Source: Terriglobales bacterium (GTDB taxonomy: Bacteria; Acidobacteriota; Terriglobia; Terriglobales; Acidobacteriaceae). From it: a stretch of 41,261 nucleotides of DNA. Below, one piece after another: positions 8,051-17,942 of this stretch; the stretch's first letter is position 1; every line of letters begins with the position of its first letter. A program made the position numbers and the translations under genes. The stretch spans positions 1-41,261 of the forward strand of contig DATIGQ010000121.1 of the NCBI GenBank assembly GCA_035454605.1, written 5' to 3'. The notes under the pieces were generated by a model that was given only the letters and a program-made list of their open reading frames with translations, ran no database searches and was not told where the DNA came from.

Positions 8051-8437
8051 TCACTCCGTCCGAATCTGCATCGTGTCGTCGATACTCATGCTGCGGGGCA
8101 CGCCCGGTTCGGGCGGCCCGGTGTGTGTGGCCACGATACGGAAACTCGAGTCGGAGACCTCGGCCGTGTATTCGTAAGGGCCGCGGCGGTTGGTGGCCAT
8201 GGAGATATCTCCCGCACTGCGCAGTTCGTCGATGGAGACGTACTTGCCCTCGGTGGCAAAATGGCGTCGCTCCGCGTTGGCCAGCGCCACCAGATCGTTC
8301 TTTACCCCCGCCAAGTCGATGGTGGCACGTGGGCTGCCTCCTTCCGCCGGGGCGACGTTCTGCGCCTGACGCGTGAAGATGTAGAAGCCGACGCCTACCA
8401 CGATCAAGATTCCGACGAATCCCAGCGCCCGTCCCAT
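8051..8437 (-). CDS. Pilin-like single-helix protein of unknown role
   Basis: A 128-residue protein with one N-terminal hydrophobic helix (FVGILIVVGVGFYIF). A short Ala/Pro linker and a globular part containing LVALANAERRHFATEGKYVSIDEL and YEYTAEV follow. That part resembles the alpha-beta loop of type IV pilin-like or pseudopilin proteins (an ERxxFA.xGxY pattern), but the canonical prepilin cleavage motif (G-F-T-L-x-E) is missing, so it may simply be a membrane-anchored protein. The ATG at 8437 is preferred over 8455 because AGGGGG lies just upstream of it. Its stop is one base from the stop of the convergent DsbD-alpha gene. Confidence 0.65.
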   Translation of the reverse strand: MGRALGFVGILIVVGVGFYIFTRQAQNVAPAEGGSPRATIDLAGVKNDLVALANAERRHFATEGKYVSIDELRSAGDISMATNRRGPYEYTAEVSDSSFRIVATHTGPPEPGVPRSMSIDDTMQIRTE

Positions 8438-8500
8438 GATGACCCCCTGCCGCATTGTAGTGCGGAACTGCTGAACTCTTCGCGCCAGCCCTGCGCGGGG

Positions 8501-10228
8501 CTAGCGATCGGCAGCGCCCTTCTGGGCCTTTGCCCAGGTGTCCTTGAGCGCTACCGTGCGGTTGAACACCGGCTTTCCAGGCGCGGAATCGGAATCGACG
8601 CAAAAGTACCCCAGACGCTCGAACTGGTAGCGTGAGCTCACGGCCGCCCCGGCCAGCGAGGGCTCGAGCTTGCAGCCGGCGAGGATTTGCAGAGAGTTCG
8701 GCTCCAGGTTCGACGTGAACTCCTTGCCCTCTTCCACTTGGTTCGGGTCCGGCTTGGTGAACAGCTTGTCGTAAAGGCGTACTTCCGCTTCGATGGCGTG
8801 CGCCGCCGACACCCAGTGAATGGTGGCCTTAACCTTGCGACCGTCCGGCGCGTTCCCACCCCGCGTGGCAGGATCGTAGGTGCAGCGCACCTCGACCGCT
8901 TCGCCCTTTGCGTTCTTCACCACGTTGGTACAGGTGACGAAGTAGCCGTAGCGCAGCCGAACCTCACGGCCGGGAGCCAGCCGGTGATAACCCTTCGGCG
9001 GATCTTCGCGAAAGTCGTCCTGTTCGATGTACAACTCGCGTGAAAAGGGAACTCTTCGGGTACCGGCGGCGGAATCTTCCGGGTTGTTGACCGCCTCGAC
9101 TTCTTCCACTTGGCCTTCGGGATAGTTCTCGATCACGAGCTTCAAGGGCCGGAGCACGGCCATCACCCGCGGGGCGCGCGCGTTCAGTTCCTTGCGGACA
9201 AAGTGTTCGAGCATGGCGTAATCGGTGGTTCCGTTGGTCCGCGACACGCCGATGGCGGCGCAAAAATCGCGAATCGCTTCCGGCGGGTAGCCGCGCCGCC
9301 TGAGCCCGGAGAGCGTGGGCATGCGGGGGTCGTCCCAGCCGCTGACATGGCCCTCCTGCACCAGTTGCAGCAGCCGGCGCTTGCTCAACACCGTGGAGGT
9401 GAGATTGAGCCGGTCGAACTCGATCTGCTGCGAGGGGAAGATGCCCAGGTTCTCGATGAACCATCGGTAGAGCGGCTGGTGGTCGGCGAATTCCAGCGTG
9501 CACATGGAGTGGGTGACGCGCTCGATGGAATCGGACTGGCCGTGCGCGTAGTCATAAGTGGGATAGATGCACCACTTGTCGCCGGTGCGGTGGTGCTCGG
9601 CATGGACGATGCGGTACATCACGGGATCGCGCAGGTTCAGGTTAGGTGAAGCCATGTCGATCTTGGCGCGCAGAGTTCGGGCGCCGTTGGGGAACTCGCC
9701 CTTGCGCATGCGTTCGAACAGATCGAGGTTCTCTTCGATAGAGCGATTGCGAAAAGGACTCTGACGTCCGGGTTCGGTGAGTGTGCCGCGGTGCTGGCGC
9801 ACCTCATCCGCCGTCAGGTCGTCCACGTACGCTTTGCCGGCCTTGATGAGCTGCACCGCCCACTGGTAGAGCTGGTCGAAGTAGTCGGAGGCGTAGAAAA
9901 GACCGTCCCACTGGTAGCCCAGCCAGCGCACGTCCGCCTGGATGGATTCGACGTACTCGGTTTCTTCCTTTTCCGGGTTGGTGTCGTCGAAGCGCAGGTT
10001 GGTGCGGCCGCCGAATTCCTTGGCCAGCGAAAAGTCGAGGTAGATAGCCTTGGCGTGCCCGATGTGCAGATATCCGTTGGGCTCGGGAGGGAAACGGGTC
10101 TGTACGACGGCGTCGCCGAATTTCCGGGTCTTCAGATCCTCCACCATGATGTCGCGGATGAAGTTTGAGGAGCGTACCTCCGCGGAGGCGCTGTCGCCGG
10201 CTGCAACCGGAGGATTGGGGTTGTTCAT
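8501..10228 (-). CDS. glnS: Glutaminyl-tRNA synthetase
   Basis: A 575-residue class I aminoacyl-tRNA synthetase that charges tRNA-Gln directly; the length fits the family (about 550-580). The opening [13 protein letters not shown] and [16 protein letters not shown] are GlnRS-specific, with HIGH at 55-58. The KMSKS-equivalent loop is VLSKRR at 280-285. The C-terminal half has the anticodon-binding beta barrels ([21 protein letters not shown]). The ATG at 10228 is chosen over an upstream in-frame start at 10267 because the family begins here. It is divergent from the GGDEF/HD-GYP gene. The presence of GlnRS suggests that Gln-tRNA is not made only through GatCAB. Confidence 0.97.
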   Translation of the reverse strand: MNNPNPPVAAGDSASAEVRSSNFIRDIMVEDLKTRKFGDAVVQTRFPPEPNGYLHIGHAKAIYLDFSLAKEFGGRTNLRFDDTNPEKEETEYVESIQADVRWLGYQWDGLFYASDYFDQLYQWAVQLIKAGKAYVDDLTADEVRQHRGTLTEPGRQSPFRNRSIEENLDLFERMRKGEFPNGARTLRAKIDMASPNLNLRDPVMYRIVHAEHHRTGDKWCIYPTYDYAHGQSDSIERVTHSMCTLEFADHQPLYRWFIENLGIFPSQQIEFDRLNLTSTVLSKRRLLQLVQEGHVSGWDDPRMPTLSGLRRRGYPPEAIRDFCAAIGVSRTNGTTDYAMLEHFVRKELNARAPRVMAVLRPLKLVIENYPEGQVEEVEAVNNPEDSAAGTRRVPFSRELYIEQDDFREDPPKGYHRLAPGREVRLRYGYFVTCTNVVKNAKGEAVEVRCTYDPATRGGNAPDGRKVKATIHWVSAAHAIEAEVRLYDKLFTKPDPNQVEEGKEFTSNLEPNSLQILAGCKLEPSLAGAAVSSRYQFERLGYFCVDSDSAPGKPVFNRTVALKDTWAKAQKGAADR

Positions 10229-10467
10229 GAAGCCTGACCCTGGCAACGTCCACTTCCATCTTAGCAAGTGGCTTGCTTTCTGCAGGCTGGAAGGCCTTTG
10301 TCAGAGGAGCCGGAGCCGCGGAAGCGGGTACCTTGGTAACCTGGGAACACATTGACGGTGGTCAGGTTAGGCCCTATAGTGCAGACAAACCGAGCCGCAT
10401 CAAGGCCGGTTCGCGCGTCCTTGCCTTCCCCCGGCGAGATGCGGCGCCAGACGCGTTGGGACACTGG

Positions 10468-13314
10468 GTGGACATCAACCTGATCCGGACTTTGGCGGAA
10501 GCAGCCGTCGCTGCGCTGCTGCTCGCTTTCTTCTCCCTCTACCTCCGGTGGCGCACCACCCGGCTGCATGGGCAGATTCACGAGAATCTGCTGGCCTTTT
10601 CCAGCCTGGATGTCGATCCCCGGCGGATGATGGACGCCACCGACCTGGTTCCCAGCCTGAAGAAGTTCCTGGACCGGTTGGCGGCGCTGCTCAAGGTGGA
10701 GAGTATCGCCATCTCCATGGAAGGCCCGCTGCGCAGCACGCTGCCTTCGGTGCAGCGCGGATTCACCAAGGAGTTCCTGGAGCGTGGGGAGCGGTACGGT
10801 GGCCTCGCGGCGCTGGCGCAGTTGGCTCGCGCGCGCGGCGGGATCTACTCCACGCTCGATTTGCAGACAGAAGCCCGCGGCGACCCGGAGCGCGCCGCCG
10901 CGGCCTGGAGTGCCTTCCAACCGGACAAGGTGTGGTCGGTGACCGCGGTCCGCCTGCAGACCCACGAACGCGAGTTCGGGCTCCTGGTGTTCGGGCACCC
11001 GCGCGGCCAGACCTTTACCCAGGAGCAGACGCGGCTGCTCAAGGGCGTGGCCATGCAGATCGCCCTCACGCTGGAAAATTACGTCTTCATGCACGACGCC
11101 CAGCGGCGCACGCGTGAGTTCGAGCTGATGACGCAGATCGGGCAGGTGGTGAGTTCGCGCCTGGATCCCGATGAAGTACTGCTGGCGGTGCAGCGCGAGC
11201 TGGGTCGTTTGTTCGACACCTCTACCTTCTATGTGGCGTTCCAGTTCGGCGACCAGATCCGTTTCGAGCTGGAGGTGGAAGAAGGCGAGATCCGGCCCAA
11301 GCGCTCCACCAAGGCGAGCAACGGGCTGACGGAGTACATCGTGCGTACGGGGCGGCCGCTGCTGGTGGAAGCGGACATGGAAGCGGCGCGCACGCGCCTG
11401 GGGCTGGAAAGCAGCCTGCGCCCGGCGAAATCCTACTGCGGCGTTCCCATCCTCATGTACGGGCGGCCGGTGGGCGCGATGGCCACCATGCACTATGCGA
11501 AGGAGTACGTGTACGGGCAGCGCGACCTGGACGTGATGACCACGGCCTCCGGATATGTGGCCGTAGCCATTGAGAACGCGCGCATGTTCGCCGAGGAGCA
11601 GCGGCGCTCACGCTACCTGGGCTTCCTGAACAACATCTCCAAGACCGCGATTTCGAGCCAGGACGCGGACCAGATGATGGCGGAGATCGTGGGCGAGATC
11701 CAGAAGAACTTCCACTACGACCACATCGGCATCGGCCTGCTGGACTACGCCACCAAAGACATCGAGATCAAGGCCGAGGCAGGCTCGACGGCGCAGGCGC
11801 TGGGCAAGCGTGTGCCGCTGGGCGTGGGCATCCTGGGCCGCGCGGCGCGCACTTCGGAAATGGTGCTGGTGCAGAACACCGGCGAGAGCCACCTGCTGGG
11901 CATCCTGCCGGAATCGAAGTCGGTGCTCTGCGTCCCCATCGCCTATAGCGAGACCATGCTGGGCGTGCTGAACGTGGAGAGCCGCCGGGAGAACGCCTTC
12001 AGCGAACAGGAGGTCCTGATCCTGCGCACGCTCGCCGACCTGCTGGCTACGGCGCTGCACAACGCCTTCGTCTTCCAGAAGATGCAGCAGCAGTCGATCA
12101 CCGACGGCCTGACGGGAATCAAGACGCGGCGCTTTTTCCTGGAAGCCCTGCAGGCGGAGTGGAAGCGCGCTTCGCGCACCGGGCGTCCGTTCTCCGTGGT
12201 GCTGATCGATCTGGACAAGTTCAAGGAAGTGAACGACTCCATGGGTCACCTGGAAGGCGACCTGGTGCTGGCGCGGATCGGGCGCCTGCTGGAGCAGAAG
12301 GTGCGGCAGTCGAACGTGGTGGCCCGCTACGGCGGCGACGAGTTCATCATCCTGATGCCAGAAACCGGCATGGAACAGGCGCAGATCCTTTCCGAGCGCC
12401 TGCGGTTGTGGATCGCGACCGATCCCATGCTGAACGAGCGGCACATCACCGGGAGCTTCGGCGTGGCTACCTTCCCGCTGCACGGCGCCACGGTCGAGGA
12501 CGTGGTGCGTGTAGCAGACGCGGGCATGTACGTCTCCAAACGCAAGGGCGGCAACCATGTTTCCATCGCCGGCGAGTTCGCCGAAGGCGGGCTGCAGCCG
12601 CACCAGCAGCTTATCTCCAGCTACGTGGAAGGCTTTTTGCAGCGCGAGCACACGGGGCCAAGCGCGGCCGAGGAACTGGTGAGCACACTGCGTCAGCTGA
12701 GCGCCGAGGCCAGCGAGGGCGACCGCGCCGAGGTGCTGATGAATGCCCTGCGCACCCTCACGCGCGCGGCCGAGTCGCGCGAGATTGCCGCTTCCGGTCA
12801 CGGCGAATCGGTGGCGAGGATCGCAGAGGCTATCGGCCGCGAGCTCATGCTCAAGCCGGAAGACCTGGCGGACCTGGTCTATGCGGCGCGCGTCCACGAC
12901 GTGGGCAAGATCGTCATCCCCGAACGCTTCCTGAACAAGCCCGACCTGCTCAACGAGAGCGAATACAGCGTGGTGAAGGAGCATGTACGGCTGGGCTCAC
13001 AACTGTTGGAGCTGGTCCCCGGCGCCATGCGCGTGGTGCGCTTCGTACGCCATCATCACGAGCGCTTCGATGGCAGCGGCTACCCTGACGGGCTCAAGGG
13101 TGAAGAAATTCCCCTGGGCGCACGCATCATCGGGGTAGCGGAAGCCTACGCCCTCATGACCACGGAGCGGCCGTACGCCCAAGTGCGCAGCCAGCAAGAA
13201 GCGATTGCGGAGATGGAATCGCTCAGCGGCACACAGTTCGACGGCATGCTGGTGCGCCTGCTGGTTCACCACCTCAAGACCAAGGCCGACGCACCGGCTC
13301 GCAAAGGACGCTAG
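10468..13314 (+). CDS. GAF-GAF-GAF-GGDEF-HD-GYP cyclic-di-GMP signalling protein
   Basis: A protein of about 948 residues able in principle both to make and to degrade cyclic di-GMP. One membrane helix (about 4-26) precedes roughly three GAF-like sensor regions (about 55-190, 200-365 and 370-540). The diguanylate cyclase domain follows, with an intact GGDEF (622-626). The inhibitory site upstream, normally RxxD, reads RQSN (613-616). The C-terminal HD-GYP domain has HD (810-811) and GYP (871-873) intact, but the VAD motif late in the domain reads VAE (Glu892). The start is uncertain: the frame is open from TTG 10273, and GTG 10468 directly precedes the helix. Its end is 6 bp from the convergent M14 gene. 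Confidence 0.9.
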   Translation: MDINLIRTLAEAAVAALLLAFFSLYLRWRTTRLHGQIHENLLAFSSLDVDPRRMMDATDLVPSLKKFLDRLAALLKVESIAISMEGPLRSTLPSVQRGFTKEFLERGERYGGLAALAQLARARGGIYSTLDLQTEARGDPERAAAAWSAFQPDKVWSVTAVRLQTHEREFGLLVFGHPRGQTFTQEQTRLLKGVAMQIALTLENYVFMHDAQRRTREFELMTQIGQVVSSRLDPDEVLLAVQRELGRLFDTSTFYVAFQFGDQIRFELEVEEGEIRPKRSTKASNGLTEYIVRTGRPLLVEADMEAARTRLGLESSLRPAKSYCGVPILMYGRPVGAMATMHYAKEYVYGQRDLDVMTTASGYVAVAIENARMFAEEQRRSRYLGFLNNISKTAISSQDADQMMAEIVGEIQKNFHYDHIGIGLLDYATKDIEIKAEAGSTAQALGKRVPLGVGILGRAARTSEMVLVQNTGESHLLGILPESKSVLCVPIAYSETMLGVLNVESRRENAFSEQEVLILRTLADLLATALHNAFVFQKMQQQSITDGLTGIKTRRFFLEALQAEWKRASRTGRPFSVVLIDLDKFKEVNDSMGHLEGDLVLARIGRLLEQKVRQSNVVARYGGDEFIILMPETGMEQAQILSERLRLWIATDPMLNERHITGSFGVATFPLHGATVEDVVRVADAGMYVSKRKGGNHVSIAGEFAEGGLQPHQQLISSYVEGFLQREHTGPSAAEELVSTLRQLSAEASEGDRAEVLMNALRTLTRAAESREIAASGHGESVARIAEAIGRELMLKPEDLADLVYAARVHDVGKIVIPERFLNKPDLLNESEYSVVKEHVRLGSQLLELVPGAMRVVRFVRHHHERFDGSGYPDGLKGEEIPLGARIIGVAEAYALMTTERPYAQVRSQQEAIAEMESLSGTQFDGMLVRLLVHHLKTKADAPARKGR

Positions 13315-13320
13315 CCTCAC

Positions 13321-15159
13321 TCAACGCGCCAGCGGGACGCCCTCGAGCGAAGTCAGCCTTCCCACCGGATAGAGCCCCAGGCGTTGGTCGCGGTAGGGTG
13401 AGCGCTGGAAAAAGAAGTCCAGGCGGGCTGAGGGACTGGCCGCGAAAGCTTTGTCGCTGGCCAGACGTCGTTCGAACTCCTCGCGCAGCTTGGCGTCCTT
13501 CTCGAGCATGTCGCGCGCCATCTTTTCCATGACGTAGTCCTCGGCGTACTCCTTCTGCTCGAAGATGGCGTTGAAGAAGCCCCAGGCTACGGCGGAGTCG
13601 GGCGCCTGCGGCTCCAGGAAATGAATGGCTACCTTGGCAGCCCGCTGGTCCAACAGAACGACCGCGGAACCGGCGGGAAAGGTCAGCTCCTCGTGGACAG
13701 CGCGGCAGGTGACCCAGGGCTGGTCGCCGCTTCCGGGCTGGTCGGCGATTCCGGGCCGAAACAGGACCTGGCGGCCCTCGAAAGGCTCTTTGCGCCACTT
13801 CGGATTCTGGCAACGGTAGGTTTCTACCTCATCCGTCCAAGGTTCGGTGGTCTGCTTGAGCCGCAAGCCGTGCGCCTCGAGAACGCGAATCACGTCTTTC
13901 CACTGCGGCGGAATGATGTACGCGACGGGTGGAACGACCGCCAGCCTCACCCGGAAGGTGGAGCGGTAGGGAATCTCGAGTTCCATAGGTTCGCGCGTGT
14001 ACTCCACGCGCGGCGCGCCGGAGATTTCGCTGGCCGTGCGGCGGATGTGGTAACCGCGGAAGAAGAACGGTTCGGCTTGGTCGGTCAGCTCCAGGCGCAG
14101 GGGGAAGCGGGCTCTCGGGTCGTAGGTTTTGCCCACAGCGATGGTGGCGGCATCGGCGTCGCGGTTGGCCGTCGTAAGCAGATCGGCATCACGATTGATG
14201 ACCTCCAGCAGCGCACGCATGATCTCGTAATTGCCTGTGACCCGTGCCGGATAGTCCTTGAGCATGTGCATCTCCACCAGCAATCCGGGACGGTTCTGCA
14301 GCACGGCATAGCCCGTGGAATAACGGGGAAGATTCTCTCCCTGGTACATGCCCTGGGCGGGATCAGCGGGGTCGATGAACTCGCCATAGGGGCTGATCTT
14401 GTGACCGCTGGCACCGACCGACTTCAACAGATATGGCGCCAGCACGTTTTTCTGCCAGTCGGCCAACGCGGGAAAGACATTGGGGCCGGCCTCGAGCGCG
14501 TAGGTGGTGTCGTACTGGTGGTCCAGGCCGTCAGTCACGTGGTTGTCCACGAAGAAGTCCGGCAGGAAGCGGTTCCACAAATCGAGGAAGGCTTGCGTCT
14601 CGGGCGTATCCGCCTTCATGTAGTCGCGGTTGAGGTTGAGATTGCTTGCGTTCGTGCGCCAGCCCATCGCTTCCGGTCCATTCTGGTTGATGCGGTTGTA
14701 GGGACCGAAGCGCTCGTGCCCGTCCGCGTTGTAGATAGGAACGACGACCAGGACCGCGCGCTCGATGAGAGCAGCCTTCTCGCGTGTGATGAGAATGTCG
14801 CGCAGCAGCGCAAGGCACGCGTCCTTGCCGTCCATTTCTCCGGCGTGGATGGCGTTCTGCAGCAGCACGATGGGGCGTCCTGCGCGGTGAAGCGCCTCAG
14901 GATCGAATACGCCGTCGCGACTGACGACTACGGCCACCAGCTCGCGGCCTTCACCGGTGCGCCCGAAGACCTCGGTCCGCACCTGGCCCGAGGCAGCGGC
15001 TGCCAGGCGCCGCACATAGGCCATGGTTTCGTCGTAGCGCGGGGTAGTGCGGTAGGCGCTCTTTTCGGCGGGTGTGCGCCAGTCCGCGGCTGGTTCCGGT
15101 TGAGCAAGGGCGGCCGCTGTCACCAGGAAAACGGCAAGCAGGATGCGCATGAAGAACAT
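13321..15159 (-). CDS. M14-family zinc carboxypeptidase, secreted
   Basis: A 612-residue metallopeptidase. The start MFFMRILLAVFLVTAAALAQ is a signal peptide, so it acts outside the cytoplasm. The zinc motif HAGE is at 105-108 (NAIHAGEMDGKDA). NADGHERF, NLNRDY and DNHVTDGLDH follow in the order expected for the M14 fold, with LLVEMHMLKDY near the catalytic glutamate position. About 250 residues follow the peptidase domain without a recognised fold. The ATG at 15159 is preferred because the frame upstream of it adds a non-hydrophobic leader; an AAGGAG lies 12 nt away. It is the last gene of the PIN/TRAM-ispD-ispF group. Confidence 0.87.
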   Translation of the reverse strand: MFFMRILLAVFLVTAAALAQPEPAADWRTPAEKSAYRTTPRYDETMAYVRRLAAAASGQVRTEVFGRTGEGRELVAVVVSRDGVFDPEALHRAGRPIVLLQNAIHAGEMDGKDACLALLRDILITREKAALIERAVLVVVPIYNADGHERFGPYNRINQNGPEAMGWRTNASNLNLNRDYMKADTPETQAFLDLWNRFLPDFFVDNHVTDGLDHQYDTTYALEAGPNVFPALADWQKNVLAPYLLKSVGASGHKISPYGEFIDPADPAQGMYQGENLPRYSTGYAVLQNRPGLLVEMHMLKDYPARVTGNYEIMRALLEVINRDADLLTTANRDADAATIAVGKTYDPRARFPLRLELTDQAEPFFFRGYHIRRTASEISGAPRVEYTREPMELEIPYRSTFRVRLAVVPPVAYIIPPQWKDVIRVLEAHGLRLKQTTEPWTDEVETYRCQNPKWRKEPFEGRQVLFRPGIADQPGSGDQPWVTCRAVHEELTFPAGSAVVLLDQRAAKVAIHFLEPQAPDSAVAWGFFNAIFEQKEYAEDYVMEKMARDMLEKDAKLREEFERRLASDKAFAASPSARLDFFFQRSPYRDQRLGLYPVGRLTSLEGVPLAR

Positions 15160-15220
15160 GGATGCAGTCAGCTCCTTGAAGGACGCGAATTTCTCTTGAG
15201 AGACCGTCGGAATCACGCGG

Positions 15221-15700
15221 TCAACGCCGTCGCCGCGAATGACGGGTGAGCAAGACCACCACGTGCGCCACCGCGGTATTGCGCAGGCCCAGTCCCTCGG
15301 GCGTTTTCGCCTTGAGACCGACCGCGGAAACGGGAAGGCCCAGGAGTTCCGCCACCTGCTTGCGGATCCGGGTGGCGTGCGGGCCGATCTTGGGCTCCGC
15401 CAGCACCAAGGTCGAATCCACGTTGGCGACGCGATAGCCGGCGCGCGCTACCTGCTTCAGGGCCTCGCGGATGAAGATGACCGAATCGGCGCCCTTCCAT
15501 TTTTTCTCCGAGGGCGGGAAAAAGGAACCGATGTCGCCCGCGGCCACCGCGCCCAGCAAGGCGTCGGTGAGGGCGTGTAGCAGGACGTCGCCGTCGGAAT
15601 GCCCGGCTAAGCCGCGTGCATGCGGCAAGGTCACCCCGCCCAGCTTCAGCGGGATACCACGACGAAAACTGTGGGAGTCAAAGCCATAGCCGATTCGCAT
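15221..15700 (-). CDS. ispF: 2-C-methyl-D-erythritol 2,4-cyclodiphosphate synthase
   Basis: A 159-residue enzyme of the MEP isoprenoid pathway. It cyclises CDP-methylerythritol 2-phosphate to MEcPP with loss of CMP. The family start MRIGYGFDSHSF contains the metal ligands Asp8 and His10. GHSDGDVLLHALTDALLGA and DIGSFFPP are signature segments, and LKAKTPEGLG lies in the CDP-binding region. The length is standard. It follows ispD by 9 bp and so is almost certainly co-transcribed with it. Confidence 0.97.
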   Translation of the reverse strand: MRIGYGFDSHSFRRGIPLKLGGVTLPHARGLAGHSDGDVLLHALTDALLGAVAAGDIGSFFPPSEKKWKGADSVIFIREALKQVARAGYRVANVDSTLVLAEPKIGPHATRIRKQVAELLGLPVSAVGLKAKTPEGLGLRNTAVAHVVVLLTRHSRRRR

Positions 15701-15709
15701 GGTTTCTCG

Positions 15710-16432
15710 TCAATCGTTCTTTTCCTGGCCCAGGTAAAACTCGGCCAGTTCCAAATCCGCCGGGCTGGTGATCTTCAGATTGCGAGCCGATCCCATCACC
15801 ACCGCCACCTCATGCCCGGAGCGCTCTACCAGGGAAGCTTCATCCGTGCCGGTAAAGCCGTCGGCCTGGGCGTCCTCGAACGCCTTCTTCACCACCTCGT
15901 AGCGGAAGCCCTGCGGGGTTTGGGCCATCACCACGCGCTCACGCGGGAGAGTGGTGATGACGATGGCGCCGTCGGCGGTGCGGTCCACCTGCTTGACGGT
16001 ATCCACCGCCGGAACTCCGGCGATGGCCGCGCCATGCTTGGCGGCGGCGGCAATCACATGGTGGATGGTTTCGACGTCCACCAGAGGACGCACGGCGTCG
16101 TGGACCAGCACAATGTCGTCGGGAGCGGGCTGGGATCGCTCCTGCAACTTTGCCAAGGCATTCGCCACCGACTGCTGCCGGTTCTCCCCGCCCTCGACCA
16201 GATGTACCGGGCGTGCCGGCTGCTCCTGCTCCAGACGTGGACGAAAGCGCTCACCGTCGGGTGAACGCAGAGCCAAATAGATTTCAGAGACTTCCGGAAT
16301 GGCGGCGAACTTGCGAAGGGTGTGGATGAGGATGGGCACGCCGGCGATTTCGGTGAACTGCTTGGGAGCACCCGCCACCGGCGCCATGCGCGTGCCCAAG
16401 CCGGCCGCCGGGATAATGACGAAGACCTTCAT
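15710..16432 (-). CDS. ispD: 2-C-methyl-D-erythritol 4-phosphate cytidylyltransferase
   Basis: A 240-residue nucleotidyltransferase that joins CTP and methylerythritol 4-phosphate in the MEP pathway. The glycine-rich start IIPAAGLGTRMAP is the CTP-binding loop. VEGGENRQQSVANAL, LVHDAVRPLVD and QTPQGFRYE are all family hallmarks in the expected order. It sits directly upstream of ispF. The PIN/TRAM gene lies 114 bp upstream across a dispersed repeat; the same neighbourhood (PIN/TRAM-ispD-ispF) is known in Firmicutes as yacL-ispD-ispF. Confidence 0.97.
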   Translation of the reverse strand: MKVFVIIPAAGLGTRMAPVAGAPKQFTEIAGVPILIHTLRKFAAIPEVSEIYLALRSPDGERFRPRLEQEQPARPVHLVEGGENRQQSVANALAKLQERSQPAPDDIVLVHDAVRPLVDVETIHHVIAAAAKHGAAIAGVPAVDTVKQVDRTADGAIVITTLPRERVVMAQTPQGFRYEVVKKAFEDAQADGFTGTDEASLVERSGHEVAVVMGSARNLKITSPADLELAEFYLGQEKND

Positions 16433-16452
16433 CGGGGCGGAAAGTATAAACC

Positions 16453-16543
16453 AGTGGCTTGTGGTCAGTAGCTAGTTTGAAAATCACGGATGGGTAGCAG
16501 ACGCCTGCTTCAACAGCCACTGGCCACTAACAACCAGCCACTG
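16453..16543. repeat. Dispersed GTGGTCAGTGG-type repeat, copy 2 with inverted arm
   Basis: Positions 16453-16485 match copy 1 at 5555-5593 with a short internal deletion. Positions 16517-16543 carry the reverse complement of the CAGTGGC/TAGTGGC units. The two arms could form a cruciform or an RNA hairpin between the PIN/TRAM gene and ispD. The element fills most of this 114-bp gap. Confidence 0.7.
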
Positions 16544-16546
16544 CTG

Positions 16547-17641
16547 TTAGGTTTCCACCGGCGGGCGCTCGACCACGATGGGCTGGGGGCGCCGCGATTC
16601 CTGGGCTTGCGTACGCGGTTCAACCGAGCGGACCTCGGCCGGGCGGATGGCCGCGGTGGAGTCGGTGAGCTTGCCGAAGATCATCTTGCCGGCGGTGGTC
16701 TGGAGTACCGAAGTCACCGAGATCTCCACGTTCTTGCCGATCATGCGGCGAGCGTTATCCACCACCACCATGGTGCCGTCGTCGAGGTAGGCCACGCCCT
16801 GGTTGTACTCCTTGCCTTCCTTCAGGATGAAAACCTTCATGGTCTCACCCGGCAGGACAATGGGCTTGAGGGCGTTGGCGAGCTCGTTGATGTTGAGCAC
16901 CGGGACACCTTGAAGCTGAGCGACCTTGTTGAGGTTGAAGTCGTTGGTGACGATCTTGGCCTCGTAGACCTTGGCCAGTTCGATCAGCTTCAGATCCACT
17001 TCACGGACCGTAGGGAAGTCGTCGTCCACGATCTGCACGTCGAGCGAGGCGATCTTCTGGATGCGCTGCAGGATGTCCAGCCCGCGGCGGCCCCGGTTGC
17101 GCTTGAGCGAGTCGGCCGAGTCCGCCACCAACTGCAACTCGCGCAGCACGAAGCGCGGCAGCATGATGACGCCGTCCAGGAAGCCGGTCTCGGCGATGTC
17201 GGCGATACGGCCGTCGATAATGACGCTGGTGTCCAGGATCTTGTAGCTCTTCTTGCCCTGTTTCTCACCCCCAAAAACGCCCCCCAGGGCGTTCAGATTC
17301 AGCAGGTCTCCCTTGTTGGCTCCCACAATCAGGCCTACGTAGGCCATGAGCAGGACGACGATAAGCTGCAGGAAGCTTTGGGTGGAACCGGGGGCAATGC
17401 TGTTGCGGATGACCAGGCTGAACAGGTAGGCGCCGAAGATGCCCAGGATGCTGCCGATGGCCGCTCCGATCAGCCGGCGCAGGCTGACCACCCGCAGGCG
17501 TACTTCAAACAGGATGACGCCCAGGCCGAGAGCGACGCCCAAGACAAGCGAAAAGCCGTGGGGCAGCCCGAAGGGCTTCAGGGCCCACGAAGCCGCCGCG
17601 ACCGCCACGATAAAAATCAGGCGGATAAGGACCAAATCCAT
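16547..17641 (-). CDS. PIN/TRAM-domain membrane protein (YacL-like)
   Basis: A 364-residue protein with about four N-terminal membrane helices (residues 1-110). A cytoplasmic PIN nuclease domain follows (about 135-260; [15 protein letters not shown] and [13 protein letters not shown] carry acidic metal-binding residues). A TRAM RNA-binding domain spans about 270-330, and the tail is low-complexity. Family members are thought to act on RNA, but their target is unknown. The ribosome-binding site is very strong (AAGGAGGT, 7 nt before the ATG). It leads ispD and ispF, the same association as in B. subtilis. Upstream is the hairpin-rich 592-bp intergenic region. Confidence 0.92.
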   Translation of the reverse strand: MDLVLIRLIFIVAVAAASWALKPFGLPHGFSLVLGVALGLGVILFEVRLRVVSLRRLIGAAIGSILGIFGAYLFSLVIRNSIAPGSTQSFLQLIVVLLMAYVGLIVGANKGDLLNLNALGGVFGGEKQGKKSYKILDTSVIIDGRIADIAETGFLDGVIMLPRFVLRELQLVADSADSLKRNRGRRGLDILQRIQKIASLDVQIVDDDFPTVREVDLKLIELAKVYEAKIVTNDFNLNKVAQLQGVPVLNINELANALKPIVLPGETMKVFILKEGKEYNQGVAYLDDGTMVVVDNARRMIGKNVEISVTSVLQTTAGKMIFGKLTDSTAAIRPAEVRSVEPRTQAQESRRPQPIVVERPPVET

Positions 17642-17709
17642 GTCGGGACCTCCTTCCTAAAATGCCGTCCGGTCCGGACTCAGGAAGCTCGCCCGGCAGC
17701 GGCACCTAC

Positions 17710-17725
17710 CACACGGTCCCGTGTG
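17710..17725. promoter_or_regulatory. Operator-like palindrome upstream of the PIN/TRAM gene
   Basis: CACACGG-TC-CCGTGTG is a perfect palindrome with 7-bp arms, about 70-85 bp upstream of the PIN/TRAM start codon. It could be a regulator site or a small leader hairpin; nothing else identifies a binding protein. Confidence 0.35.
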
Positions 17726-17770
17726 TCTTACAGTTAAGCGCGGAGCCTATGAAAAATAAGGTCGCTCCGC

Positions 17771-17800
17771 CCGGGGTGACAAAATGAACGCTCACCCCGG
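17771..17800. other. Stem-loop, 9-bp perfect stem
   Basis: CCGGGGTGA and TCACCCCGG are separated by a 12-nt AT-rich loop. There is no T-run beside it, so it is not a clear terminator. It marks the edge of the AT-rich stretch. Confidence 0.45.
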
Positions 17801-17942
17801 AAAACCACTTCTTAAGACCTCAACCTATAACAACCCAACGCCCAAGGCTATGGCACAGAAGTGCCAAGGGGCATAGTTATCTACAAAATAAACATAACAC
17901 AGCATATTGTTATTGACCAAGTTACTAAAAGACCGCATTGTA

